The position numbers and the translations under genes are program-made. Shown here in pieces: positions 1-9,579 of a DNA stretch of 42,762 nt; the stretch's first letter is position 1; every line of letters starts with the position of its first letter. This DNA comes from Branchiostoma floridae. Taxonomy: Eukaryota > Chordata > Leptocardii > Amphioxiformes > Branchiostomatidae. The notes under the pieces were generated by a model that was not told where the DNA came from, searched no databases, and was given only the letters and a program-made list of their open reading frames with translations. The stretch is from positions 17,730,963 through 17,773,724 of the forward strand of contig NC_049995.1 in assembly GCF_000003815.2 (NCBI RefSeq). Direction: 5' to 3'.

Positions 1-190
1 CCCCCCCCCCTAGATGGAGAGTTCCTATTTAACTAACCTACAGACAGAAGGAGTTTAAGGCGATGGAGTTGTTAACTGACCTGCAGAAGGCGTACAAGGC
101 GACGGCGTTCACTTCACCCCCCCCCCCCCCACCAAACATGAAGATGAGTTCCTAACTAACCTGCAGAAGGCGTACAAGGCGACGGCGTTC
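1..190. repeat. Duplicated GPCR exon end, splice donor and poly-C
   Basis: About 40 bases at 71-110 repeat 151-190 almost exactly. The repeat covers the last codons of the GPCR exon and its splice donor. A more diverged third copy is visible around 19-66. Poly-C tracts (1-10, 116-130) sit between or next to the copies. The downstream copy keeps a donor (CAG|GTCAGT on the minus strand) that fits the consensus slightly better than the primary one. Confidence 0.75.
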
Positions 191-333
191 CCGACGACTC
201 CGATCAGCCCGAAGACCAGCATCATCGAGCCGAACACCAGCTGCATGGTGACGTCAGCCGGGGTCAGCTCGGGCCGGTCCGTCCGGTTCGGCAGCAGGGA
301 CGTGTTGGTGAGGTTGGGGCTCATCGGGTCCAT
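161..333 (-). CDS. First coding exon of a class A (opsin-like) GPCR
   Basis: The minus strand opens with ATG at 333-331 and encodes 57 residues plus two bases of a split codon. The first ~30 residues are polar and Pro/Thr-rich, with N-glycosylation sequons (NLT, NTS, NRT), as expected for a GPCR extracellular N-terminus. A hydrophobic helix follows, containing GVVGNAVALYAFCR. The GN pair is the hallmark of rhodopsin-family helix 1, and the YAFCR ending resembles melanopsin-type opsins (YTFCR). The exon closes with CTGCAG|GTTAGT, a good donor, leaving a phase 2 intron; reading on gives low-complexity residues and a stop, so the ORF continuation is intron. No later exon is visible because the gene runs off the left edge. 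The class A GPCR call is fairly firm; the opsin assignment rests on helix 1 only, and the diagnostic lysine of helix 7 is not in the window. Confidence 0.72.
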
Positions 334-339
334 CTTGGT

Positions 340-750
340 CTTCTCTTACTGCCTCGTTCTCTTCTTAAGGCTGCCGGCTGAAGGAAAAAGAAAAGTGTCA
401 TAACATTTTAGAGACAATTGTCTTCTCTCACTGCTTCATGCTTATCTTAAGATTTCGAGGGAGGCTGAAGGAATAAGAAGGGCGTTCTAACATCTTACGT
501 GCAACTGTCTTTCTTCTCTCATTGATTCCTTCCCTTCTTAAGGCTTCCTGGACGGCTGAAGGAATAAGGAGAACGTTATAAAATCTTAGAATGCAATTGT
601 CTTCACTCACTAATCTGTTTTCTTCTTAAGAAATCTAGAGCGGTTGAAGAAATAAGGAGAGAATTATTACATCTTAGATACAGGTGTCTTCACTCACGAC
701 GTCTTTCTCTTCTTAAGGTATCCTGGTGAAGGAATGACGTTCCAACATCC
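340..750. repeat. Minisatellite, ~88-bp unit, about 4.5 copies
   Basis: The anchor CTTCTTAAG recurs at roughly 362, 443, 535, 624 and 712. Each time it is followed by a GGCTGAAGGAATAAG-like segment and then a CAATTGTCTTC(T)CTCA-like segment. Copies are diverged by substitutions and small indels. The array lies just upstream of the GPCR start codon, in its 5' UTR or promoter region. No coding potential is seen. Confidence 0.8.
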
Positions 751-849
751 ACAGGTACATTCACATGCATGCACACCGCATGGCATAGTCCATCGTGTTG
801 AAACATGAACACAGTTCCACTTCCAGTGTGCTGGATCATTCATTCACAT

Positions 850-1380
850 GGAAGCTGTTAATCCGCACCTTTGCCCTCTCACACAGGGTAGCCCCCATCT
901 CGAGGCTTTCTGTTACAGAGGAAGGAATCACACTATGCTATTACAAGCTACGCACATTTACATTATAGTACCGTTCATCTGCAGAATTTGGCACCATCTT
1001 AGCCCTTTCACGCAACGTAGCCCCTATCTCGAGGCTTTTGTTACTGATGGAAGATGCTATTACACGGTACGCATATTATTAAACATAGTACTGTTTATAT
1101 GCAGTGTAATGTTCCACCTTTCCCTTCTCACACTACGTAGTCCACATCTTAAGGCTTTCTGTCACTGATGGAAGATGTTATTACACGGTACGCATATTAA
1201 CATAGTACTGTTTATATGCAGAGTAATTCTCTACCTTTCCCCTCTCACACTACGTAGTCCACATCTTAAGGCTTTCTGTCACTGATGGAAGATGTTATTA
1301 CGCGCAAAGCTCATTAACATGGTATTGTTAATCTGCAGAGTAATGCTCCACCTCTGGCCCTCGCACGCTATGAAGGCCTT
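850..1380. repeat. Tandem array, ~120-bp unit, about 4.5 copies
   Basis: The motif TAGYCCNCATCTYRAGGCTTT recurs near 890, 1018, 1138 and 1255. It is followed by a GATGGAAGATGYTATTAC-like stretch and a CATAGTACTGTTTATATGCAG-like stretch. The two central units are nearly identical, the outer ones more diverged. Scraps of the same wording (GCATA...TTTCCACC) at 1556-1600 and 1710-1765 suggest an older, longer array. The 106-codon open frame through it is repeat readthrough. Confidence 0.82.
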
Positions 1381-2169
1381 ATTAGGCTATCTTAGAATCA
1401 GACTTATACACGCCATGTATTCGTTCCCATTTAAAGCTGTCTGAATAAACACAGCCGTAGTGTCCGTAATAAGAAAAGAAGACCAAGAGAAAACAGCAGG
1501 AGAGTGTCATAAACGCAGGATGGAGTAAATAACCGTCATTACATACTACGGACATTTGCATAAAAGCTGCTTATTTGCATACGTAATTTTCCACCATAGG
1601 GCGAGAGGAAGGAAAAGCGCGCACGACCTGTACCATCGCACACTCTGTAGGAACTACTTAGTGCCCTTCCATGGTGTCTGAAACGATAAGGTCAATTGCA
1701 ATAAACGCCTATCTGGTACGTGCATATCGTGGTTATCTGCATAAGGTCATTTTTAATATTTGTCCCGCCGTGCTCGGTGCCTGCTAGTCTCAATTCGCAG
1801 AATTTCGAAGCGGTGATGTTTATTTTTTGGAGAACGCTGATGCACTGAATGTCAACCTCAACAAAGGTTTCTATATCGGGGAAGGGGGTTGGCCGGGAGG
1901 AAGAAAGCACGAATCAGCTTTAAAAAAACCCCAAAAAACAAAAAAAAAAACAGCATCGCTATGAAATTCTACAAAGGAGGTTAGGTGCTTTCTGTGACAG
2001 TAAGAAATAAAAAGAATAAGGCTAGTGTAGAAACATTTTATAATATGGCTGCGTATTTGCATAATTTTGTATGATGATACCGTAGTCTTCTTTCCAGCGT
2101 TTTTTCTGAGTGAAGGAGGAATTTTTAAGTTTGCTTAGATATTGTTTTTTATCGGACTTTTTTGTCAGC

Positions 2170-2330
2170 CATGACCATTCAAGCCAGGACCGCACAAAAG
2201 TCTGTGAGACTAGCTAATATGCTGTTGACTGTTTTCCGATTTTTTTTGGTATCATTTTAATCTGGACTCAGGAAGAGTAGTTATGTATCACTATTGGAGA
2301 TGAAAATAAACCAAACCAAACCAAACATAA
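2170..2330 (+). repeat. Probable LINE 3' tail ending in (AAACC)n
   Basis: A non-coding stretch ends in AAAATAAACCAAACCAAACCAAAC at about 2299-2322. A LINE-type 3' terminus (ATAAA followed by a short tandem tail) looks like this. No coding remnant is visible upstream, so the family is undetermined. Confidence 0.4.
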
Positions 2331-2758
2331 AGAGACGAAGGGATAATTCAATGATGAAACGAAATCCCCAATTAGCATCCTACCTATTAATTAGGTTAAT
2401 CTGGACTCTCTAATCGTGATCCTAGATAATACCGCAGAGGATACCATGGTCTATCATCAGGCAGAAGCGGATTTGACAGGAAGTGCGTCAAACAGTTGGC
2501 TGGGCATTAAAATTAAATCACAAACAGCCACACCAATTTGCCCACTAATTTTCTGTATACATGAAACCATCATCACATCCCTAATCGCCCCGAGGGACGC
2601 TATGTTTACCGCAGATGGAGCGTGAAACCAACGTTTTAGATGAAACCAAATTAAATGGGTTCTCCGATTAAGAGCAAAAAAACATGTCAGTTAATGTCAA
2701 TGCAAGCGTTTGACAATCTGGTACGAGGAAATGTTCGGATTGAATGTTTCCATCTAAC

Positions 2759-2988
2759 ACCCCTGCCACATTATCCACGATCTTCGGGCGTATCGATGGA
2801 AGATCGGACATATTTAAGATCGACGGAGGGTTGCGCGTATTTTTCACCTGAAAACCGTCCCTGTCACATGTAAGCCATACTTTGTACCTTGTACAATTGT
2901 TGTGCAATAAAGTTATTATTATAAGCAGGGCTCGAGCGATTACCGCAGACTCGTCGTCCGATGGATTTTTGCCAAATGTGACAGGGGT
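2759..2988 (+). mobile_element. 230-bp inverted-repeat element, copy 1
   Basis: The ends are ACCCCTGCCACATT and its near reverse complement AATGTGACAGGGGT. The interior contains ATCTTCGGGCGTATCGATGG and a stretch that reads like a LINE 3' end (TTGTACCTTGTACAATTGTTG then CAATAAAG), also seen at about 37640 on the other strand. It has no ORF, so it must be non-autonomous. The superfamily is unknown; flanks suggest TA but do not prove it. Confidence 0.75.
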
Positions 2989-3184
2989 ATAATGACGTTT
3001 TGTTTACCGCAAATGGAGCATGAAACCAACGTTTTAGATGAAACCACATTAAATATGCCGCATTCTCCGATTAAGAGCAAAATGATATTCTAAATGTGTC
3101 ATACTGTCCGTTAATGTCAATGCAAGCGTATGGCAATCTGGTAGGAGGAAAGGGTCGGATTAAAAGTTAACGTTTCCATCTTAC

Positions 3185-3414
3185 ACTCCTGTCACATTAT
3201 CCACGATCTTCGGGCGTATCGATGGAAGGTCGGCCATATTTAAGATCGACAGAGGGTTGCGCGTATTTTTCACCTGAGAACCGCCCCTGTCACATGTAAG
3301 CCATACTTTGTACCTTGTACAATTGTCGTGCAATAAAGTTATTATTATAAGCAGGGCTCGAGCGATTACCGCAGAATCGTCGTCCGATCGATTTTCGCCA
3401 AATGTGACAGGGGT
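3185..3414 (+). mobile_element. 230-bp inverted-repeat element, copy 2
   Basis: This is the second copy, about 90 percent similar by eye to copy 1 and the same length, with ends ACTCCTGTCACATT and AATGTGACAGGGGT. It lies in the second unit of the local tandem duplication. Confidence 0.75.
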
Positions 3415-3599
3415 ACAATGACGTTTTGTTTACCGCAAATGGAGCACGAAACCAACGTTTTAGATAAAACCACATGCCGCATTCTCCGATTAAGAGCAAA
3501 ATAATATTCTAAATGTGTCATCCTGTCAGTTAATGCCAATACAAGCGAATGGCAACCTGGTACGAGGAAAGGTTCGGATTGAATGTTTCCATCTTAGGA

Positions 3600-4000
3600 C
3601 GCGGTCACATAGGTCGTGCGATCGTCGTAAGATCGTCGTACGATCGCGAACTTCGGGCATTTTAGAGGACCTCGATCTAGCAGGCCTGGACCTGATCCTC
3701 TGGACCTGTATCAGATTCAGTTCTATTCAGTTGGCCTGGCATGTGATATATTCAATATTTACACGAAAAGCAGCAAGAGTTACATCATTCTAAGAGGACT
3801 TAGCTAAAATATAAGTTCACATATAATTTTAAAAGCACAGAATATAGAGTGACGACAGTAGGTAAAATGTAGCGTATTCCAGAATCTCTTACTCTCGCTC
3901 TTACACACCGCAAAACCTTTGACTAGTTTAACAGTTATATTAAATCATTGGGGCTCTAAAAGTCTGTACATTGGATAAAAGAATACAACCTGTACCTGGA
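3600..4000. other. No gene seen
   Basis: Non-coding DNA. The only structure noticed is a short repeat of GATCGTCGTAAGATCGTCGTACGATCG wording near 3620-3647 and direct TCAGATTCAGTTCTATTCAGTT wording near 3711-3731. Confidence 0.5.
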
Positions 4001-4004
4001 TGTT

Positions 4005-4155
4005 CTCTACCGGTACCCACCCCTAGTGAGTACCATTTACCTGCTCTCTAGTCTGGCAAAGCTACCAGTTCGCACAGTGGCGCCTAGACTTCGCAGAAGA
4101 ACTGCACAGAGACCTGGACAAAGAGACTAACTTGAGCGCAGTGCTACATTCTCAT
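4005..4155 (-). mobile_element. Decayed duplicate of the neighbouring LINE fragment
   Basis: Bases 4040-4130 (TTTACCTGCTCTCTAGTCTGG ... AGAGACCTGGACAAAGAGAC) resemble 4470-4565 (TTTACCTGTGCTCCAGCCTGA ... AAGACCTGGACACAGGGAC). The same stretch of a LINE reverse-transcriptase tail is present twice. This copy has no usable open frame. Confidence 0.55.
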
Positions 4156-4164
4156 CGTCTGTCC

Positions 4165-4570
4165 ATAAAAGGCAAATATCTGTATCTGTATCTATATAGC
4201 AGTTATAACCGCCGTTCGGCGTAACACACCAGCTTCGCAGGCACGCGGCGCGGCAGCAGCTGGTTATATTACACCGAACGATCCGTCACACCTAACCTTT
4301 GCACATCTACCTGCAAGCGTTCTTTAAAACCACCCAGAGAAGATGCCCCTACTGCACTTGGTGATAACAAATTCCACTCTACGATAGTTCTGGGAAAGTA
4401 CGAATTTTTGAACACATCAAACCTAGGTTGGTAACTCTGGTATTTGAAGGCATGTACCAAATAGAGTCCTTTACCTGTGCTCCAGCCTGACACCTGTACC
4501 AGCTCGCACACCTGTAGTGTCCCGGCCCCCAGACTGCGCGAAAGACCTGGACACAGGGACTGTGCGTCAC
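4165..4570 (-). mobile_element. 5'-truncated LINE: end of reverse-transcriptase ORF plus 3' tail
   Basis: The minus-strand frame 4511-4269 contains NSYFPRTIVEWNLL followed by FKERL. This matches the very common LINE C-terminal wording (FFPRTIRDWNxLP ... FK.xL) that follows the reverse transcriptase in several non-LTR clades. A 3' UTR follows and ends in GATACAGATACAGATA-like repeats at about 4175-4200, a typical short tandem LINE tail. Only the last ~80 residues remain, so this is a dead-on-arrival copy. Confidence 0.7.
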
Positions 4571-5240
4571 TCAGGTGACGCGCCGACTACGGGGTTCTAG
4601 TAAGAACACATCTTATAATACCACGCCGAGGATCGTTGCGTAAGATTCACACTGGATGTTCCATTTTACAATTGCAAGAGGGGGGCTTTCTTTATAAACC
4701 TTCTTATTTCATATGTTCTTATTTTTAAAACTACTGATGTAATCTTTACTACATGTACAAAGAGATAACGAAACAACGGAGTTAAGAAAAGTACCTTTTA
4801 ACCAGAAAAAAAGCAAAAGTAAAAAAAAGACCAATCCTTGCGGTCTATGGACTATGTGCGACCCTCACATTCAATACATTGTACGTCCCTGACATTAAAA
4901 AAAATATTATACGTCACTGACATATACCAAATTCCTTGTCCCTAGCAATGGGTTATGAGGGTAAGTGGATGGATGAATGGAGGCACGGATTCCCACTGAC
5001 CACTGTCTATCAGTATACTTGCACGAATATTAGTTAGCAATTGGCACAGCGAACTCAATGCATTTGGAATGACAGGTTCTAAATTAAAGCAAACCCATGA
5101 CCAAAGGCTAGTTATCATGCAGTTGGGAGTGACTTCTAGGAATTGAAAATTGAATACCGGACGCGTTATGCAATTTTCCAAGTAAGGCGCTGTATTTACG
5201 CACAGGTATGATTCAATTTGCTTCAACGAGTCGGTAAAAT
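4570..5240. other. No gene seen
   Basis: AT-rich non-coding DNA with several short A or T runs. Open frames here (for example 103 codons on the minus strand at 5253-4942) show no recognisable domain, signal or splice context. Confidence 0.5.
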
Positions 5241-5249
5241 GCATTAACG

Positions 5250-5335
5250 ACATTCGAACCCTGCCATGTCACCAATCGTGTGCCCTTGGGAAAGGCACTT
5301 TACACGACTTTGCTCATTTCAATCAGGTGGTGCCT
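5250..5335 (+). mobile_element. SINE fragment (B box remnant plus conserved core)
   Basis: TTCGAACCCTGCCATGTCACC is followed by GTGCCCTTGGGAAAGGCAC and TTTACACGACTTTGCTCA. The same succession (tRNA B box, then this core) is found in the SINEs at 11943 and 14437. The tRNA 5' half with the A box is absent. Confidence 0.7.
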
Positions 5336-5349
5336 ATAGTATCAGTTAT

Positions 5350-5579
5350 ACCCCTGTCGCATTTGGAGAAAATCGATCGGACGACGATTCTGCGGCAATC
5401 GCCCGAGCCTCGCTTATAATAATAACTTTATTGTGCGACAATTGCACAAGGTACAAAGTATTGCTTACATGTGACAGTGACGTTTTTCAGGTGAAAAATA
5501 GGCGCATCCCTCTGTCCATCTTAAATATGGCCGACTTTCCATCGATACGTCCGAAGATCGTGGATAATGTGACAGAGGT
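5350..5579 (-). mobile_element. 230-bp inverted-repeat element, copy 3 (reverse orientation)
   Basis: Ends are ACCCCTGTCGCATTT and AATGTGACAGAGGT. The interior is the reverse complement of the copies at 2759 and 3185, including the LINE-like tail (here TTTATTGTGCGACAATTGC). The length is again exactly 230 bp. Confidence 0.75.
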
Positions 5580-5583
5580 ATAA

Positions 5584-5619
5584 TACCCCCCTCGCATTAG
5601 GCGAAAATCGATCGGACGA
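5584..5619 (-). mobile_element. Start of a fourth copy, cut by the assembly gap
   Basis: TACCCCCCTCGCATTAGG then CGAAAATCGATCGGACGA repeats the beginning of the copy at 5350 and runs into the N block. The gap therefore lies in a local tandem repeat of the element. Confidence 0.65.
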
Positions 5620-5719
5620 NNNNNNNNNNNNNNNNNNNNNNNNNNNNNNNNNNNNNNNNNNNNNNNNNNNNNNNNNNNNNNNNNNNNNNNNNNNNNNNNN
5701 NNNNNNNNNNNNNNNNNNN
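5620..5719. other. Assembly gap (100 N)
   Basis: A run of exactly 100 N, which is a conventional unknown-length placeholder. Confidence 0.99.
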
Positions 5720-6009
5720 GAAGAGCCACACCACTTATCGATTATACCCTGTTTACGTGTCATAACGACCATCGTCTTGACCGTGGACACTAATGAAAGA
5801 AGAAGATTCGAGAATCCTTGGACTGTTGGACAGCCATGAGATTTTTGAATGTCCGAACTCGAGCTCCTTGCTATAATATGTTCAACCCTGAAGTCAAGGA
5901 TATTCAAGTTTTGCATATGTATGAGTGAAAATCAGTCCTTCGGTGATGTACTTTTCTTTGAGACCTTGACATCCAATTATGTGTCCAAATAAAGTCCAGT
6001 TAAATACTT

Positions 6010-6560
6010 AGTGCGTCAAGCTTGTTTGAACATTTCGTTATTCGTGAGAATCGAGTTCGTCGGTAATATCCTTTGATTTGGGACCTTGGCACCCACATAC
6101 TCACATATGTTAGGCCACAGCAAGTAAATTTTATGGATGATTTTCGCTTGATTTCAGAAAAAAAACCTTTTCGGGTATGGTCAGATAGACCAAAATGGGC
6201 AAGTGTGTTGTTTTGTAGCCTAAATACTTGTAGAAGTGACATTACGGGTAGCCATTACTATTGTATAGTTGCAGAAGTGAAACTTGTTGGATAGTTGTAA
6301 AAGTGCTACAAATATGGAAGCCATGAATGACGTTGCCAACTTGGCACGTGATACCAGTGTACCACACTAGTATCACCTTTACCACACCAGTTCACTTCTT
6401 TAATACAGAACTGAATTCCTTGTTTTTTGTGATGCCACGTTTTGTCACTTTTTCACTCATTATAGCGTAGCATGTCATCCATAAAATTTACTTGCTGTGG
6501 GCTTATTCGTGCGACAGGCTTGTTAAAACATTTGTTTTTCGTGAGAGGCTCAAATTACCT
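6010..6560. repeat. Nested inverted and direct repeat block
   Basis: CACAGCAAGTAAATTTTATGG at 6115-6137 recurs inverted at 6476-6500 (CCATAAAATTTACTTGCTGTG). Outside these arms a direct repeat is visible: CAAGCTTGTTTGAACATTT at about 6017 and CAGGCTTGTTAAAACATTT at about 6516, each followed by TCGTGAGA wording. This may be an old element with its own flanking duplication; the family is not recognised. No gene is present. Confidence 0.55.
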
Positions 6561-7430
6561 GCAAGACGTTTGCTATTGAGTTCAGGAGGACAGAGAAAAT
6601 ATCCATGTAACGAAGATACAGATTATATAAAAAAAATCGTCACCAATCTATAAACATCTACAATTGCACATGCATGGTGCAAGATGCAATTTTTATTCAC
6701 TTTGACAGACAAGACAGACGTAGTGGTGGCGTACTCAAGTAATCTACTTATATCCACTGTACATATATATCACAACCACTATACATAATATATAATAATG
6801 TCTTTTTTTTGGAACTTCATGCCAATGAGGCTAATTGCAAGTGAAAAAAGACTAGATACATGTAATGAATGAATGTGGTCTAAATACATATATCAGGCCA
6901 CCATTATACATATATAAACATAACCAGACAAAACATACAACAAACAAGATGCAAATTATTATAGTGAAAGCTGGTATATGGTTCGCGTCCGTTCATTTGT
7001 GGTTATCAGTGTTCTTCTTCTTCTTCTTTCGTGTATGCCTCTACCACATCACTACAACTGCTGTTATCAATGTTACCTGGAATATTTTTCCATGCTGATT
7101 CCATCAACATCATCTTAGTATATGATTGGACGAGGGGCTTTCAAAAAGTAATACCACTGGTTTTATTTTCATCGAATTTTCAATTTTCATCGAATGAGTG
7201 GAAATTTAGCATCAAGGTAAAGTATATCCTCTTGACCTTGAGATATCTCAATTTGTTGTTCAGGTTTTTATAAGTGACTGAGTGGAGTTCAAGATGACCA
7301 TGCCCTTGTTATCCGGTAAGAATAACTTAGAGGCTCGATTAACTATTATTTCATTATTTGAATTAAAAATGTCCCTGACTCACTTGTAGCTATTGTAAGA
7401 AACTGAAACAGCACATGTAGCAAGTTTTCA
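6560..7430. other. No gene seen
   Basis: AT-rich DNA with a short TTC run near 7013-7027. Open frames here are short, overlapping and lack domains. Confidence 0.5.
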
Positions 7431-7439
7431 ACGCCTCTA

Positions 7440-7640
7440 GTACAATACAGTACGCAGGCGAGTAGCGCTGAGGTGGGCGTTGACTTTACGTTTAACGGTC
7501 TGTAAGTCTCTCATGTTCACAATGTCAGCCTTGCGGGAGGCATTTCCATAGCTTAACTGCAGCAAAGATAAATGTTCTTTTGTGGTAAGAGGAGGCTGAC
7601 TTGACAGGTTCTAGGGCCGCACTGTGTTGGGAACAGTTTG
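7440..7640 (-). mobile_element. LINE ORF C-terminal fragment, frameshifted
   Basis: Read on the minus strand, one frame gives RTFIFAAVKLWKCLPQG then a stop. A neighbouring frame continues ADIVNMRDLQTVKRKVNAHL. Joined across the frameshift, the order (F..A.KLWN.LP, then DLQ.FK...N.HL) is the familiar distal end of LINE reverse-transcriptase ORFs. The copy is truncated on both sides. Confidence 0.65.
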
Positions 7641-8015
7641 AACCCTATTTAGCATAATCTATTCATATTTGATTATGAAAGATATTGTAAATAACATAAG
7701 ATTTCGTCTATGTTAAGATGTAGCAGTAATATAGCATATAAACGTTGAAAATACATTGTTAGAACCGGAATGAGCGATTTTCGTTTAAACTGCCTGTCAA
7801 CAAAAGGTTGCCATGTCAACACGAAAAAATGGATAAATTTCCAAACTTAAAGAAGAGTTGGGAGGCCAGAGTTGGGGCTGTGCGTATATCTGGCGGTAGA
7901 CTCTTTCAGATGTTTGGACTCCGATAGGCTTTAGATCTTCTGAAAGTCTCTCCCCTAGGTTGCGAGACAACCGTCTGATTATGTTACTTTTGTGGCGATT
8001 TACTTTGATAATGAT

Positions 8016-8280
8016 GGAAGTCATATTAGCCTCTATGGAAATCATTTTAGCTACCGCCGACGAATTTTGCTGAAAGAGGAAGCACTCAAAATCGTTTTCA
8101 AACTGGAATAAACCTTCCGCTTTATGTAGAACCTGCTTTGAAGTTTAACCAGGCACGTAATGATATCCGGTAAGAAGTGCGGAAGAAAGATTGTCGGTAA
8201 GTATGGTCTGGCACGTATAACAGGGTTTGTAAAGATGGTATCTCACTGCACTTGGGGCACAGGCGCGGCACTGCGGGGTT
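8016..8280 (+). repeat. Left arm of a complex inverted repeat (coding-like remnant)
   Basis: The plus strand around 8016-8106 reads FDNDGSHISLYGNHFSYRRR and then ILLKEEALK. The reverse complement of 9360-9270 reads FDDYGNDFSFRRRILLQGEA. Similarity of the DNA continues to about 8220 (ATGATATCCGGTAAG against ATGATATCCGGCAGG). Bases 8233-8280 (GCACTTGGGGCACAGGCGCG, then GCACTGCGGGGTTCG) recur inverted at about 8870-8920. The two arms derive from one ancestral segment; the protein wording is not one I recognise. Confidence 0.65.
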
Positions 8281-8289
8281 CGTTCACTG

Positions 8290-8445
8290 CGGCACTGTTG
8301 TGTTATTATAACAGATGAATAGAATATTGTTTATAATTGTTCATTGTCAATTGTATATCTACTATGTTTATACCATGTACTTGCAATTAGCCCTCGGGCA
8401 CGAACTTGCAAATAAACTTCACTGCTATAAAAAAAAACAGTGCTA
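8290..8445 (+). mobile_element. LINE 3' end, same tail type as the intact LINE
   Basis: TTGCAATTAGCCCTCGGGCA, then CGAACTTGCAAATAAACTTC at 8381-8420, matches the 3' terminus of the full LINE at 36766-36805 with about one change. An A-rich tail ends near 8440. The element appears to interrupt the left arm of the inverted repeat. Confidence 0.7.
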
Positions 8446-8649
8446 TTCCATACTTGTTCACACTCTTAAATACTGATTTAGAATCTGTGACAATAACGTT
8501 AAATAACGTTAGCCTTGGTGGGTATCGACCTTTGATAAGTATGTTATGTTGTATATACTAACTAAAGGTTGTTATTTTAAGACTAAAACTAACTTAATTC
8601 AGCGAGTTTTACAGCAAGGTATAACAGGCTGCAATGTTGTTTTAGTATG

Positions 8650-8659
8650 TCCGTGTATG

Positions 8660-8721
<62 letters not shown>

Positions 8722-8790
8722 AATAAACCATGAGTACTATCCATATGATGAATTTTTGCTGTTTTTTTATAATTTAGATATTGTGTAATA
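8650..8790 (+). repeat. (TATATG)n plus unique arm, inverted at 8929-9176
   Basis: A hexamer microsatellite (TGTATA)n at 8655-8720 is followed by AAATAAACCATGAGTACTATCC and on to TTTAGATATTGTG. The reverse complement of 8929-8995 followed by (ATACAT)n is nearly the same, giving a hairpin with ~135-base arms and a ~138-base loop. Confidence 0.8.
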
Positions 8791-8928
8791 CGTAAACAAA
8801 ATACACAAAGCTTTGAAAAACTCGTTCTTAATCTCTAAAGTTCGTTGAGTAATATGTAATCTTTCGAACCCCGCAGTGCCGCACCGGTGCCCTAAGTGCA
8901 GCGGGATACCACATTGGACCGTTTAAAA

Positions 8929-9072
8929 AACACAATATCTAAATTATAATAAAAAAACAGCAAAAATTCATCATATGGATAGTATTCATGGTTTATTTAT
9001 ACACATACATATACATATACACATACATATACATATACACATACATATACATATACACATACATATACATAA

Positions 9073-9129
<57 letters not shown>

Positions 9130-9130
9130 C

Positions 9131-9173
<43 letters not shown>

Positions 9174-9176
9174 CAT
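8929..9176 (-). repeat. Inverted arm with expanded (ATACAT)n microsatellite
   Basis: CACAATATCTAAATTATAAT through ATGGTTTATTTATAC mirrors 8724-8790. It is followed by about 180 bases of ATACAT hexamers with periodic ACACAT variants. The HIHIHI and MYMYMY open frames are microsatellite translations. Confidence 0.82.
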
Positions 9177-9577
9177 ACAGGTGTCATACCACACATACAG
9201 ATAATCTTTCTTACACCCTGCCGGATATCATAAGCTGTCTGGTTAAGGCTTCAAATCAGATTATAAAGCAAACCGGTTAGTTTCAGTTTTTTGATTGCTT
9301 CCCCTTGAAGCAAAATTCGTCGGCGGAAGCTAAAATCATTTCCATAATCATCAAAGTCAATCGTAAACTGTAACTGTAATTGACATGACTGGTTACTGTA
9401 ATCGTTGAAATTGATATCCTGTGTTTTGAAGCTACAGTGATTATATAGATACCCACTGTCAATTATGGAAAAATAGTCATGGCGAGAATGACATAAGATA
9501 TTTCTGATTTTATCAAAACAAACATTATGTTTTGTGTTTGGCATCGTTATTGGTTGTATTTCAAATAGAATGACCAT
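9177..9577 (-). pseudogene. Right arm of the inverted repeat, unrecognised coding-like remnant
   Basis: The minus-strand frame 9577-9251 encodes 108 residues, including FDDYGNDFSFRRRILLQGEA. The segment resembling the left arm (8016-8220) is conserved at both DNA and protein level (GN.FS.RRRILL..EA.K). The rest of the frame is Asn/Asp/Ser-rich without a known domain. Conservation of the wording hints that the ancestral segment was coding, possibly an old transposon protein, but both copies are isolated and short. Confidence 0.35.
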
Positions 9578-9579
9578 AG

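Larger units (their letters stand above)
2594..3600. repeat. Tandem duplication (~400-425 bp unit) carrying an inverted-repeat transposon
   Basis: The phrase TTTACCGCARATGGAGC starts a unit near 2604, 3003 and 3428. Each unit contains GTTTTAGATGAAACC, CTCCGATTAAGAGCAAAA, a TTAATGTCAATGCAAGCG-like segment and then, in the first two, a 230-bp element (2759-2988 and 3185-3414). The third unit diverges after about 3600, before any element. The transposon and its flanks were therefore duplicated together, not inserted twice. Confidence 0.85.

Noticed and set aside
848-1168. 106-codon repeat-containing frame
   Set aside because: Runs through a 120-bp tandem array whose units are not multiples of three throughout.
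5487-5916. Minus-strand frames across the N block
   Set aside because: They exist only because unknown bases were translated as X.
8640-9176. CRISPR-like array of regularly spaced repeats
   Set aside because: Hexamer microsatellite in a eukaryotic genome with no unique spacers.
8975-9280. Open frames of HIHIHI, YIYIYI and MYMYMY repeats
   Set aside because: Translations of the ATACAT hexamer microsatellite; no start, domain or splice context.
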